Shown here: one piece after another, positions 25,554 to 34,678 of the stretch
How positions within the stretch are numbered: position 1 is the stretch's first letter
How the letters are laid out: each line of letters begins with the position of its first letter
IMG/VR virus record: IMGVR_UViG_3300044673_000097
Coordinates: 1 to 64,000 of that record
Length of the DNA: 64,000 nucleotides
Reading direction: 5' to 3' (one strand)
Source: a virus
Notes under the pieces: generated by a model
Told to the model about the DNA's origin: nothing
What the model saw: only the letters and a program-made list of their open reading frames with translations
The model's database searches: none
Translations under genes and position numbers: made by a program

Positions 25554-26174
25554 TCAGCGCCACAGCGAGAAGTCGGCGCCACCCTCGGCGGTGTCGACCG
25601 TCATCTGCGCCTGAATCGAGCACAGCTTCGCGTCGAGCGCATTCGCCCCGCCTTCGGGCATGATCTGCGCGACGTAGTGGTAAGCGGCGTTGTTGACGAC
25701 TTCGTTGAGCCCGAGCACGTCGAGGTACACGCCGCCCACGTCCTCGTAGACCGGGACGCTCACCCACGTGTACGTCACCGAGCCGAGCGAGGTCAGGGTG
25801 CCTTGGATCGAGATCTTCGCGATCGAGAGCGATGGCAATGTCGCGGGCTGCGCGCCGTGTACGCCGCCGGGCATCAGAACCACGCGCACGCCCGTGAGCG
25901 TGTGCCCGTGCAGAAGGTTGAGCGAGAACACCGCGCCGATTGCCCCGCCGACAATCCCCTTGAGGTAGTGCGCCCCGTTGAAGTACAGCGGCGTCTTATC
26001 CCCGGCGCTGTCGGTGCTGCCGCAGTACGTGATCGGCAGTGCCTTGAGCCCGCCAACTGTCGACGAGCGCTTGATTGCCGCCGCCGCATTCGTGTCGATG
26101 GTGTTCGCCTGCGTCGGGGTGAGCAGGTCGCCTTGCGCCCAATTCGCAGCATTCGCGCGGACATTCGCAGCCAT
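25554..26174 (-). CDS. virion-associated protein
   Basis: 206 aa. The N-terminal 40 residues (LTPTQANTIDTNAAAAIKRS) are typical of small tail-associated phage proteins. The rest is beta-rich with VPVYEDVGGVYLDVLGLNEV. It follows the gp48-like gene and precedes the adaptor and fibres, so a fibre-attachment or chaperone role is possible. Family not recognised. Confidence 0.55.
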   Translation of the reverse strand: MAANVRANAANWAQGDLLTPTQANTIDTNAAAAIKRSSTVGGLKALPITYCGSTDSAGDKTPLYFNGAHYLKGIVGGAIGAVFSLNLLHGHTLTGVRVVLMPGGVHGAQPATLPSLSIAKISIQGTLTSLGSVTYTWVSVPVYEDVGGVYLDVLGLNEVVNNAAYHYVAQIMPEGGANALDAKLCSIQAQMTVDTAEGGADFSLWR

Positions 26175-26182
26175 GTTCTACC

Positions 26183-26857
26183 TCAGAGGACAGCAAGACC
26201 GAGTTTCGAGACGCCCACGCGGAATCCGTACGTGCCGCCCTCGGCGGTCTCATGGAAGTTGAACGTGCACCACGCGGGCAGGTATTCGTCGAGCGAGGCT
26301 CGAGCGGCATCGACCCGGCCACGCGCATCGTCGTCGGTGGCGCCAGCGGGGCGCACGTATTCGATCGTGATGTTCGCGACCGAGCTCGTCCACGCCGTCG
26401 GCTCGCTCGTCACCGGCCAATGCATCACAGCCGTCGCTGCGTCGTTGTAGTGCGCAACAGCGGTCCACGGGGCGAACGCTTCGGTGATCATGCGCGAGAT
26501 CGAGCCCGAGCCGCCGGAGTAGTACGCGAGCAGTCGAGCCGCGACGCGATTGCGCCGGATCTGATCGGAGTCGTTGACGCTCGCCGTGATGCCGAGGATC
26601 GCTTCCCATCGCGACAGGCGGGGTTCCGTCAGCTTGCGCGGGTCGGATCCCTGAATGACGCGGCGGTCGATTGCCCGGTCGGCAAGCGAAAGCAGGCGTG
26701 CGGCGGCCACGTTCTCCGCGTCGGCAAGCGTCCCGGGTTCGGTGGCAAGCGCGGTCCCCAGCTCGGACTTGATCGAATCGTAGATCTTCGTGATTCGCCG
26801 CGTGCTGTTCGCCCCGAATTGCCGGGGGAATGGCGAGCGCCAGGTGCCGAATGCCAT
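26183..26857 (-). CDS. Mu gp48-like (DUF2313-type) baseplate protein
   Basis: 224 aa. The pattern of an N-terminal helical part, a central 'R-L-S-R-W-E-x-I-L-G-I', then repeated R-R-N-R-V-A-A-R and a C-terminal beta domain resembles phage tail protein I / Mu gp48, which joins the wedge to the fibres. Its position downstream of baseplate J fits, although a 164-aa gene has been inserted between them. Confidence 0.6.
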   Translation of the reverse strand: MAFGTWRSPFPRQFGANSTRRITKIYDSIKSELGTALATEPGTLADAENVAAARLLSLADRAIDRRVIQGSDPRKLTEPRLSRWEAILGITASVNDSDQIRRNRVAARLLAYYSGGSGSISRMITEAFAPWTAVAHYNDAATAVMHWPVTSEPTAWTSSVANITIEYVRPAGATDDDARGRVDAARASLDEYLPAWCTFNFHETAEGGTYGFRVGVSKLGLAVL

Positions 26858-26858
26858 C

Positions 26859-27353
26859 TCAGTACACCGTCACGAAGACGCGCTTGTCGGCCACGACGTT
26901 GCCGTCGTATCGGTACACGAGCACCTGCACCTGATTCGGCGCAATGGCCTCGGCAGGGGCGAAGAAGTACGGGAATGCGAGCGACGTTGCGGCCACGGTT
27001 GCGTGCGCACCCATGAAGTTCGGCGCGCGCTTGACCCTGCGATCGGGCGTCGGGTTCAGATCGTAATACCCATCGACCGCCCACGTCAGGGTGTAGTCGC
27101 CCATGGCATTGCGCGTGACGGTGGGGCGCACCGAAACATCGTTTCCCCACACGCTGTCGTACTTCAGGATCGTCTGGTCGGAATCGATCAGGATGATGGC
27201 CTTGGGCGTCACGTGCGTCATGGCGGCGCAGTCGACGGCGTGCTTCTCGTAGGTCGCTGCGGTCTGCTCAGTCGTCGGATCGACGACGCCCTGGGTGTCG
27301 TAGTCGCTGAACGGCAGCCCGTACTCTACGGGGTCGCTTACATTGGGGAGCAT
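26859..27353 (-). CDS. hypothetical baseplate-region protein
   Basis: 164 aa. Mostly beta strands (AIILIDSDQTILKYDSVWG, DYTLTWAVDGYYD, VQVLVYRYDGNVVADKRVFV), probably one Ig-like domain. It sits between baseplate J and gp48-like genes with only short gaps. No equivalent in Mu; no family recognised. Confidence 0.55.
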   Translation of the reverse strand: MLPNVSDPVEYGLPFSDYDTQGVVDPTTEQTAATYEKHAVDCAAMTHVTPKAIILIDSDQTILKYDSVWGNDVSVRPTVTRNAMGDYTLTWAVDGYYDLNPTPDRRVKRAPNFMGAHATVAATSLAFPYFFAPAEAIAPNQVQVLVYRYDGNVVADKRVFVTVY

Positions 27354-27360
27354 GCGGACC

Positions 27361-28842
27361 TCACAGCTTGTGAATGGCGAGCTTGCCGAGGGTCAGAATA
27401 TTGGGGGCCGTCGCGACGGTGGGGATCGCGGGGAGCGACGGGGCAATCGTCGCCACGTGCGTGATCTCGGTGTGCGCCGTCGACAGCGCGCCGATCTGCA
27501 CCGACGTGAGCGCCGACGGCCACGATTCGGTCACAAGCGGGCGACGGTACGAGCGGGGCAAGAGGAGCGCCGATGACGTTTCCTCGCCGGGCCCGAGCGT
27601 GGCGAACTGCTCGATCAGCGTCGATGCGTAGTCGTCGAGCTTGTCGGCATCGGGCGAGATGTAGTCGCCACTCTGCAGGATCGAGGTGTCGATCGGGTCG
27701 AGCAGCGTCAGGTTGTAGACGAATCCAGCGGACAGCGCGACGGTGGCAATCCTCGTGTGCACGAACTTTCGTCGCGACCGGCTCCAGATTGCGATACGGC
27801 TTCCGACGAGCGGGGTGTTGCCACCGGCCACGGTGTCGACCTGAATCGTCATCGCGTTCGTGGGGGCGGCCTCGAGATGCGCCGGGGTCGTGGCGACGTA
27901 CTTCGGCCAGTGCAGAGCCGTGCCGTCAATCCACCCGCCACCGCTTCCGCCGTCTTCGACCGGGAGCGGGATCGTCGCGCGCAGGTAGACGTTCACGTCT
28001 TCGTCCGTCACCGATTGCGTCAGCACGTCAGCGTGTTCGGGGTCGGCCGCGACGACGGCGAGGGCAACGGAATTGACGAGCGCCACGGACGCCTCGCGGG
28101 AGTAGTACGTCTCCGCGGTGGGCTCGACAGCGATGACGACATCGACGGTCGACGGACCGCGGCGCGCCGGGTAGCAGAACGCTTTTTGGACGGCCGCATT
28201 CGCCTCGGCCCATTCGACGTAATGCGCCCACGAGCCCGACTGCGCGGGATGCCTGAGCGAGTCCTGGAACCGGCGTCGAAGGCGCGCGTTGTTGTCGGGG
28301 TCGGCGCCATTGGTCAGGCCGCCCGGCCCAACCTTGCATTTGGTGTCGCTGCCAGCCGGGGGAGAAGTCCAGGTGAGCTCAACGCCTTCGACGCGCTCGG
28401 TGCGCTTGCCCACGTCGACGCCAATGACCGGAACGAGCCCGCCATTGTTCGTCGTGGTGGAGGTCACGACCTTGTAGCGCAACCCGTCCGCAGCCCGGCA
28501 TTCCGAGTCTTTCGCGTACGTGACGACGCCGCTCGTCGTGACCCTGACGTTGCCCTGCGCTCCAGCCCCCAGCGAAGGCTCCATGCCGCGCCACACCCGG
28601 GCCAATCGGATGAGGTCGTCGCCAAGTGCGGAGTCGGGCATCGTCGCGTCTTGCAGCGCCACGTTGCGGGCCATGATCTCGAGCACTGGGCTGGCGTACG
28701 CGTCGCCACGGATCGCAATCTCGGAGCCCGGTGCGACATTGGGATTGGTCACGCCAGCACGGATTCTCCCGAGCCTCACGTCTCGGCAGAAGCGATCGGA
28801 CAGCGCGTTGAGCGAAGGCAGTTCGATGCGAGTGATCGCCAT
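27361..28842 (-). CDS. baseplate J-like protein (Mu gp47)
   Basis: 493 aa from the ATG at 28842, two bases after the previous stop. It has the baseplate J pattern: N-terminal helix 'L-x-x-L-x-D-R-F', a beta core with TTSGVVTYAKDSECRAADGLRYKV, then the long 'V-G-P-G-G-L-T-N-G-A-D-P-D-N-N-A-R-L-R-R-R-F' segment and the W-A-E-A-N-A-x-V region. Baseplate J forms the wedge that contacts hub and fibres in contractile tails. Confidence 0.88.
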   Translation of the reverse strand: MAITRIELPSLNALSDRFCRDVRLGRIRAGVTNPNVAPGSEIAIRGDAYASPVLEIMARNVALQDATMPDSALGDDLIRLARVWRGMEPSLGAGAQGNVRVTTSGVVTYAKDSECRAADGLRYKVVTSTTTNNGGLVPVIGVDVGKRTERVEGVELTWTSPPAGSDTKCKVGPGGLTNGADPDNNARLRRRFQDSLRHPAQSGSWAHYVEWAEANAAVQKAFCYPARRGPSTVDVVIAVEPTAETYYSREASVALVNSVALAVVAADPEHADVLTQSVTDEDVNVYLRATIPLPVEDGGSGGGWIDGTALHWPKYVATTPAHLEAAPTNAMTIQVDTVAGGNTPLVGSRIAIWSRSRRKFVHTRIATVALSAGFVYNLTLLDPIDTSILQSGDYISPDADKLDDYASTLIEQFATLGPGEETSSALLLPRSYRRPLVTESWPSALTSVQIGALSTAHTEITHVATIAPSLPAIPTVATAPNILTLGKLAIHKL

Positions 28843-28844
28843 GG

Positions 28845-29315
28845 TCAGCGTCCAATCGGTGCGGTGCTGGTGTGTTGCGTGCGCCTGCGCAGGTCGGTCC
28901 ACGTCACGAGCGCATAGACGGAGGTCCCATTGACCTCGACATCCACTGAATCAAGCCGAACCGAACGGTCGGTGATGACGGGCTGAAGGGCCACGCGCAC
29001 GAACTCGTAGACCTCTGGCTGAATGGTGTCGTTCGCCGATGCGGGAGGCGTCAGGCCGAACTCCTGCGTCGAGATTCGCGAACCACGAATCGTCTTGAGG
29101 CAGAAGTACACGCGCTGGGCGGTGTCGCTCATGCCCGTCTCAGAGCCGTTCGCGTCGAGCACCACATCGCCCGTGCGCGGGTCGAACTCGGTGCTGGACA
29201 CGGCGCCCGTGGTGCTCGTGTGATACCCAGCAGCGACGAGCGCGGGGGATTCGACGGGCACACCTACGCCGGCCGGCGCAATCCCTGCGGGGGCTGTTCC
29301 ATATCCAGCGCTCAT
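28845..29315 (-). CDS. Mu gp46 / gp25-like baseplate wedge protein
   Basis: 156 aa. It contains the conserved gp25/gp46 arrangement: disordered start, strand DVVLDANGS, then [16 protein letters not shown], the motif in which a long helix with R-x-x-F/Y precedes an 'E-F-G' turn, and a C-terminal beta sheet. The wedge component nucleates the baseplate around the tube. Its start overlaps the stop of the homing endonuclease gene. Confidence 0.8.
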   Translation of the reverse strand: MSAGYGTAPAGIAPAGVGVPVESPALVAAGYHTSTTGAVSSTEFDPRTGDVVLDANGSETGMSDTAQRVYFCLKTIRGSRISTQEFGLTPPASANDTIQPEVYEFVRVALQPVITDRSVRLDSVDVEVNGTSVYALVTWTDLRRRTQHTSTAPIGR

Positions 29316-30139
29316 GCCCCGAACTCATTGACGGCCAAGGCGTCGGCTCGAATGCTCTGCGCAAGGTCTTCGGTACGTTGCCCAGCCGGCTGCGGAAGAG
29401 CCCACAGTTCCAGATTGGATGGCCTATTATCGGCGCGATTGCCATTCTTGTGGTGGACGTTTTCCGTTGGCAGAAGCGCTCTCCCCAGCGTCATCGACAT
29501 GATGAGCCTGTGCTCACCCATCTTGCCGTTGCTTGCCGATCCAGGGTGCCCAGGCACGTGCACCTGAACGTAGCCATCTCTCCCAATCGCTCCAGCGTTG
29601 AGGCTCAACGCCGGAGATTCCGCGCCAAACGCAAGTTGCTCTTCATAGTGTGGCTTGCAAATGCGGCCTACGAATGCAACGTGTTCGCACCCAACGATGG
29701 AGCATCTGCAACGGCGCGACTCCGATGAGAATCTGCGCCTATCGACCAGACCAACCGGTCCGACATCGCCCGTGGCGATGGTCCTGCCGTAGTGCATCAG
29801 GCAAAACCCCTTCGATCTGGCGATTCTGCTGCACCCTTCCACCGCGCACGTGCGCAATTCTCCAGCCGCGCGTTCCCGACTTGTCAGCCCATCGAAGTTC
29901 TCTGGCTTCCCCTGCATGTACCACCTGGAAAGGTGGAGTCTGCACATCCCGTCGCTTACCATCAGTCCGTTGCAGCCGTCGAACTTGCATACACGAGGCG
30001 CGTTCGGATCTCGGCGTGGTCTTGACGCTCGTCCAGCCTTCGGGTCGCCATACCGCGTCAGGCGATGCCAATGGGGATTACACACGCCCCTGGCGACTGC
30101 CTTTCGATCGCAGCCTTCGACGCTACAATTAGCTTTCAT
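29312..30139 (-). CDS. free-standing HNH homing endonuclease with four zinc fingers
   Basis: 275 aa. Four tandem modules of about 22-24 residues with C-x3-5-C...C-x2-H spacing ([20 protein letters not shown] and three like it, at about 5, 51, 98 and 146) form the DNA-binding arm. They are followed by an HNH_3 domain: [13 protein letters not shown]210, the H229-H230 region ([13 protein letters not shown]) and NLELW. The gene sits between Mu gp45- and gp46-type genes, with ATGA overlaps at both ends. It would nick or cut a cognate site to spread itself. Confidence 0.85.
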   Translation of the reverse strand: MKANCSVEGCDRKAVARGVCNPHWHRLTRYGDPKAGRASRPRRDPNAPRVCKFDGCNGLMVSDGMCRLHLSRWYMQGKPENFDGLTSRERAAGELRTCAVEGCSRIARSKGFCLMHYGRTIATGDVGPVGLVDRRRFSSESRRCRCSIVGCEHVAFVGRICKPHYEEQLAFGAESPALSLNAGAIGRDGYVQVHVPGHPGSASNGKMGEHRLIMSMTLGRALLPTENVHHKNGNRADNRPSNLELWALPQPAGQRTEDLAQSIRADALAVNEFGA

Positions 30140-30453
30140 GATTGAACCAAATCCAGCGGGCAAGGGGGCAGAAGCTGGTAGGGGATCGACGGCACGGGGA
30201 TCGACAGCGAAATCGAAGGCAGCTTGATGCCGATCTTGAAGCTCAGGGAGAGCGACGGAATCGACAGCGAGAACGATGGAAGCTGAATCGTCGGAAGCGC
30301 GAGGCTGATGCTCGGCAGCTTGATCGCGATTCGGAAGCTGATGCCCAGCGACGGGATCTCAAGGCTGATGACGGCCAGCGTGATGGTCGGAAGCGACAGC
30401 GAGATCGACGGCAGGCGGATGCTGAACGGCAGCTTCCACTTGCACAGGCTCAT
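30136..30453 (-). CDS. hydrophobic beta-repeat protein, spike- or fibre-associated
   Basis: 105 aa made almost entirely of short repeats of L-P-S-I-S-L-S and I-x-L with a period of roughly 8-18 residues, ending in P-C-P-L-D. A strictly alternating hydrophobic/Ser pattern without a Leu-rich helix suggests a narrow beta-solenoid or tip. Short phage proteins of this style occur beside baseplate genes. The coding DNA itself is repetitive (repeated TCGGAAGC/GATCGACGG-like units), so length variation is likely. Confidence 0.65.
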   Translation of the reverse strand: MSLCKWKLPFSIRLPSISLSLPTITLAVISLEIPSLGISFRIAIKLPSISLALPTIQLPSFSLSIPSLSLSFKIGIKLPSISLSIPVPSIPYQLLPPCPLDLVQS

Positions 30454-31979
30454 GTGAACGCCGCCGATGCGTAGACGGAATCAAGCCACGGCTGATGGCC
30501 AGCGAGTTGGTGATTCGAGTAGACCGAGCGCGCCCCGTCTTGAAGCGTGCACGGCCTGCCGATCACGGTGTTCGATGGCACTTCGACGCTCGCTGTGGAT
30601 CGCGCCGTCGACTTGAAGATCTGATTCTTCGTCGACCCTCCGTAGAATCCGCCGAACAGATACACCCAGCCATCGGGCGCCATCCATTGGACGGATCCAT
30701 ATTCCCCACTCGGGTGCGTCGTCGTCGAGACGACTTGCATGATCCAGGGCGTCGAGACGTTCGCCGCCCACATGGTCTGGATCGCATTGCCGCCGAACAG
30801 CCAAACTTTCCCGTCGGCGACGAACACGGATGCGCCGAACGTGGCTGTTAGTAGGCCGATTCCCGCCATGGCGTACACGGTCGCAGGGTCCGACACGTTT
30901 GCGATCCAGATCGACGATTGCGCCGCTCCATTCGTCCCGCCGTAGAACATGATCCAATTACCCACGACGGCGTAACCCGGCAAACCCAGGGCGACGGGGA
31001 TCGTTTTCGTCGTGTCGGACCACGAAAGCGGGTTGCTGACAGGGGCCGACCAAATGGTCGTGCGATAGGTGTTGGAATTGTCCGCGCCGCCGTAGATGTA
31101 TACGTAGGAACCGACGACGATCACCACGTGCGTGCGCCTTGCGGCGGGAATTGTCGCGCCCGTGTCGGTCCAGGACGACGGGTCGGAAACGGGGGCCCGT
31201 TGAATCTTGTTGTGGGTCACGCCCTGATCGTCAAGGCCCCCGAAAATGTATAGGTAGTCGCCTATCCGCACGACGGGCGACCATGCGTTCCCCCACGCCA
31301 GCCATTTGTTTGCCACCTGGGCCCAGCCCGACGTTGGCGTGCCGACGCTTGTGCGCCATATCGTAACCGTGCCGTTCGATCCCGCGCCGAGGCCGCCGAA
31401 GATCCACAGGTAGGTCCCGTCATTCCAAAACCCCGCGGCCCTGTTCGCCGTGGGGAGCGGATTCGACACGCCAGAATCGAGGAATTTGGTCAGGTCGTGG
31501 AAGTATTTCGTCTCGACCGTGACCCCGCCCACGTTCAGATTGTCGAGCGTGTCGAGCGCCTTCTGCACCGTGTCGTCGGCCGCGCTCAGGTTGCCGTTGA
31601 ACGATGCCGTCGAGGTTGACGTACCGCTCGCCGTCGGGGCGCCGGGGATCGCGATGTTGTCGATCGTGTCCAGGGCCTTCTGGACGGTATCGTCTGCGGC
31701 CGAAAGGTTGCCCGCGAATCCCGTCGTGGTGACGCTGATGTCCGACGCTGAACTGCCACCGGGAGCTGTGCCCGTGCCACCAACCCGACGCCAATGCGGA
31801 CCGCGTGTGCCGATGGTGCCACCAGGGACGATGATCGTCGTGCCGTCGTCTACCGCGCTCGAATCGCTCCAGACGAACGTCCCGCCGCCGCCATCGGCCG
31901 ATGCCGTGTCGCCGTCTGCGACGATGACGGTGCCGGCGAATGAAATCCGGCTCGTCCGCAGGTCTGCGATCGTGGTCAT
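30450..31979 (-). CDS. kelch-type beta-propeller tail fibre / receptor-binding protein
   Basis: 509 aa. Residues 1-65 resemble the phage fibre/spike N-terminus 'A-D-L-R..GGGGTFVW...GTIIVPGG..WRRV'. Next come two copies of N-L-S-A-A-D-D-T-V-Q-K-A-L-D-T (about 95 and 130), then six blades with the kelch signature Y-L-x-I-F-G-G / V-Y-I-Y-G-G and a following W (about 190-460). The propeller is probably a carbohydrate- or protein-binding head. Located inside the baseplate gene block. Confidence 0.78.
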   Translation of the reverse strand: MTTIADLRTSRISFAGTVIVADGDTASADGGGGTFVWSDSSAVDDGTTIIVPGGTIGTRGPHWRRVGGTGTAPGGSSASDISVTTTGFAGNLSAADDTVQKALDTIDNIAIPGAPTASGTSTSTASFNGNLSAADDTVQKALDTLDNLNVGGVTVETKYFHDLTKFLDSGVSNPLPTANRAAGFWNDGTYLWIFGGLGAGSNGTVTIWRTSVGTPTSGWAQVANKWLAWGNAWSPVVRIGDYLYIFGGLDDQGVTHNKIQRAPVSDPSSWTDTGATIPAARRTHVVIVVGSYVYIYGGADNSNTYRTTIWSAPVSNPLSWSDTTKTIPVALGLPGYAVVGNWIMFYGGTNGAAQSSIWIANVSDPATVYAMAGIGLLTATFGASVFVADGKVWLFGGNAIQTMWAANVSTPWIMQVVSTTTHPSGEYGSVQWMAPDGWVYLFGGFYGGSTKNQIFKSTARSTASVEVPSNTVIGRPCTLQDGARSVYSNHQLAGHQPWLDSVYASAAFT

Positions 31980-31988
31980 GACGTTGGG

Positions 31989-32636
31989 TCAGACGAACAG
32001 GTTGGGAGCTGCGAGACACGCCACGCCGACCATGGGCTTCGAAGCGGCCATGTGCAGCTTGTGCACGCCCACCTCGTCGACCATCTGTGCGGCGATGTTC
32101 TGGATCTTCGTGGTGCTCGAATTCGTCACCGGCTTGTCGCCGGCGTTGTGCGTGATGCCGTTCTTCGCGCTCCACTCGACGGCCGGGCCGCTTGGGATGA
32201 CGAACTTGAGGCTTCCGCCATCCTTGCCCGACAGCACGAGCACCATGTCTTGGCCGTTGTCGGTCGGCACGCGGAAGACGATCGATCCGTCGGCGCCGAG
32301 CTTGATCATGTTGCCGGGGAGCGCGAACAATGCCACGTCACCCTCTGCCAGTTGCCCGAACACGCGAGCCGCCACCATGACGCGGGAGGCAATCGCAAAG
32401 GTGTTCTCTCCCCAGCGCAGGAGCACCGCCTGAGCACCCTTGGGCAGACGCGAGACGAAGCCGTACTGCTGCCAGCAATCGACGGGTTCCGATTCATCGG
32501 TGGGCGATTGGTCGGCCCACTGATCGTCAGGGTGCTTGTCGGGCGTTGAGAAGAACGCGCTGATGACGTTCTTCGCGTCGCCAAGCAGCTCCGTGCGCTT
32601 GACCGTTGCGATGTCGATGAGGGCTTCGAGTCTCAT
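31989..32636 (-). CDS. Mu gp45-like baseplate spike protein
   Basis: 215 aa from the ATG at 32636, overlapping the hub stop. It shows the gp45/gpV order: OB-fold-like start (HPDDQWADQSPTDESEPV, FGFVSRLPKGAQAVLLRWG), central sheet (DVALFALPGNMIKLGADGSI), then a repeating C-terminal beta part (SLKFVIPSG, AGDKPVTNSSTTKI) for the triple-stranded spike that pierces the outer membrane. No iron-binding HxH tip is evident. Confidence 0.82.
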   Translation of the reverse strand: MRLEALIDIATVKRTELLGDAKNVISAFFSTPDKHPDDQWADQSPTDESEPVDCWQQYGFVSRLPKGAQAVLLRWGENTFAIASRVMVAARVFGQLAEGDVALFALPGNMIKLGADGSIVFRVPTDNGQDMVLVLSGKDGGSLKFVIPSGPAVEWSAKNGITHNAGDKPVTNSSTTKIQNIAAQMVDEVGVHKLHMAASKPMVGVACLAAPNLFV

Positions 32637-33754
32637 GCTGCGTGGTCGGCATCGGAGAACCGTACCGATCCTTTCGGGACCAACTTGAGGTCCGTTGTCG
32701 TCCCGCCGCTCGCACTGCGCTTGAACGTGCGCTCGCGGACCCACATGTCCTCGTGCACGTCGAGGATGTCGTCGTCCACGTGGACGATGGTGTCGACGGC
32801 GTACACGGCGCCCGTGTCTTCGTCGGTGTGCCCGCGCAGGGTGCACTCATAGACGCGGGCGTCCTTGAGCGCTTCGGACATCTCCTGCTCGGCGAAGTCC
32901 TGGCACTCAGCGTCCGTCGTCGCCTGCTCATGCAGCACGTAGCGGGGCACGTAGAACGGCGAGCGCGTGGGGTCGTTGACGAAGCCTTCGCACGTGGCCT
33001 TGTCGAATACCTTGGAGCCGCCCTTGCCGCGCACCATGACGCACGTGGGCGCCTGCAATGCGCTCTCGACCAGCGAGGCGTGCAGCACCTTGACGCGCTG
33101 CAACCCTTCACGGTGCACAATCGAGGCGCACGGGCCTTGGTCGTAGTCGGGCGACGAGACGATGATGTTGCCCTCGGCGTCGCTCCACATCCACAAGCCG
33201 AAGCGCCGCAGGTTGCGCGCGAGGAACTCGAATGCTCCCTCGTTCGGCTTGGCCTTGCAGTAGTCGAGCTCGGTCTGCGTCTTGCGGGCCTTCTTGCCCT
33301 TCTTGAATCCCTTGACGCCCGTGAGGATCTCGCGGTTCGAGTCGTTGTCCGTGATGATCTTTCGACCCATCGACGGATACAGCGAGAAGATGGTGGACTC
33401 GACGACCTCGTAGATCTTCTTGCCCTTGAGCCTGAAGTCGGGGTGGATGTTCGCGTCGCACAGAATCTTGAGCACGTCGCGACCCTGCACCTGGACCGTC
33501 AATCCTTCGGTGCCGCCAGCCGATACCTGCACGGTGTCGATGAAGCCAGTGAGCTGCAAGCAACCGTCGACAGCGATCTCGATCTTCTTGTCCTTGCGGA
33601 CCTGGCTCTTGACCTTCTTCCACTCTGCCTGCGTCGTGAACGACAGCGACCACCCATCGGTGGGCGTGAGGAACTCGCTGTTGATGGTGTAGTCGCGCCA
33701 CCTCGACAGGACGGTGCCGTCCTCGAGCGTGAGGGTGACGAGCGAATCCTCCAT
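32633..33754 (-). CDS. baseplate hub protein (Mu gpP / gp44-like)
   Basis: 373 aa, the usual hub length. It has an N-terminal split-barrel (LTLEDGTVLSRWRDYTINSE), 'V-Q-V-Q-G-R-D-V-L-K-I-L' and the 'F-E-F-L-A-R-N-L-R-R-F-G-L-W-M-W-S-D' segment that marks gpP/gpD hubs. It trimerises at the tail tip to hold the spike. Neighbour genes follow the Mu order. Confidence 0.85.
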   Translation of the reverse strand: MEDSLVTLTLEDGTVLSRWRDYTINSEFLTPTDGWSLSFTTQAEWKKVKSQVRKDKKIEIAVDGCLQLTGFIDTVQVSAGGTEGLTVQVQGRDVLKILCDANIHPDFRLKGKKIYEVVESTIFSLYPSMGRKIITDNDSNREILTGVKGFKKGKKARKTQTELDYCKAKPNEGAFEFLARNLRRFGLWMWSDAEGNIIVSSPDYDQGPCASIVHREGLQRVKVLHASLVESALQAPTCVMVRGKGGSKVFDKATCEGFVNDPTRSPFYVPRYVLHEQATTDAECQDFAEQEMSEALKDARVYECTLRGHTDEDTGAVYAVDTIVHVDDDILDVHEDMWVRERTFKRSASGGTTTDLKLVPKGSVRFSDADHAA

Positions 33755-33766
33755 CGTTGATGTTTC

Positions 33767-34675
33767 TCAGGCGTCGGAATAGACGAAGATGTCGGTGCCG
33801 GGAGGGATTGGATCGCGAGCGGCCATCGCGGGATTGAGCTTGAAGAAGTCCTCGGGAGTCTGGCCGTACCGAGCGGCGACGAGCATGGCCCCGCCCTCGG
33901 CTGTGGTCGTGCGGATCTCGATCTTCTTTCGCCCGATCTGTGCGCCGAGCGATTCGGCAGCCTGCGTGAGCGCGGACACGATCTCGTTGAGCGTGTCGAC
34001 GACGGCCCACGACTTCGGGTCTGCCACCTCGGACACCTGATCGATCATGCCATTGACGCCCACGATAACGTTGTCGACCTGCGCCGCGAGGTCGGCCATG
34101 GTGAGTTGCAGTAGCAGCATGGCGCCCTGAATCTTCTTGAGCGCGCCGAGCAGGTCCGTCCCGCTGCCGTCGTTGTACTCGGGAACTGGCGAGATGGTGC
34201 CCTTGATCTGGTCGAACTTCTCGCCCATCGAGACGGCGTGCGTGATGGGAGACGACGCGGCAAGCTCGATCGAGATGCCCTTCTCGATCGTCTCGGACCA
34301 CGTCACGTCGAGGTCGCAGCCGTCACGCCACGTCGGGTCGTAGTGGACATTGGCCGACTCGACCTTGCAGTCGATCAGCCCGAACTCCGGGTGAATCAGC
34401 GGGCCCGTGGTGCGGTCGGTGCAGGCGTTCCAGAAGTCGCGGAAGACGTACGGGTAGAGAATCTCGCTCCACGCCAGCCCGTTGCGGAACATGACGCGGA
34501 ATTGGAACTTGACCGACTTGCGGCACGTGTTCTCGATCTCGCCACCGGACACGCCGTATTGATTGTGCTCGACGGTGCTGTGTTGCAATGCCGCCGAATT
34601 GGCAAGGCACGGGACCTTGATGCCGCGCCACGTGAGCGGAAGCAGGCGTTCGAGGATGTCGAGGGTGACGGGCAT
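33767..34675 (-). CDS. Mu gpN-like DNA circularisation/tail protein with C-terminal LysM
   Basis: 302 aa. The first 130 residues fit the DNA-circularisation N-terminal domain of Mu gpN (GGEIENTCRKSVKFQFRVMF...DLDVTWSE). The last 45 (AEGGAMLVAARYGQTPEDFF...PIPPGTDIFV) are a LysM module that would bind peptidoglycan or another tail protein. The protein sits in the tail-baseplate junction of Mu-like virions. Confidence 0.8.
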   Translation of the reverse strand: MPVTLDILERLLPLTWRGIKVPCLANSAALQHSTVEHNQYGVSGGEIENTCRKSVKFQFRVMFRNGLAWSEILYPYVFRDFWNACTDRTTGPLIHPEFGLIDCKVESANVHYDPTWRDGCDLDVTWSETIEKGISIELAASSPITHAVSMGEKFDQIKGTISPVPEYNDGSGTDLLGALKKIQGAMLLLQLTMADLAAQVDNVIVGVNGMIDQVSEVADPKSWAVVDTLNEIVSALTQAAESLGAQIGRKKIEIRTTTAEGGAMLVAARYGQTPEDFFKLNPAMAARDPIPPGTDIFVYSDA

Positions 34676-34678
34676 GGA

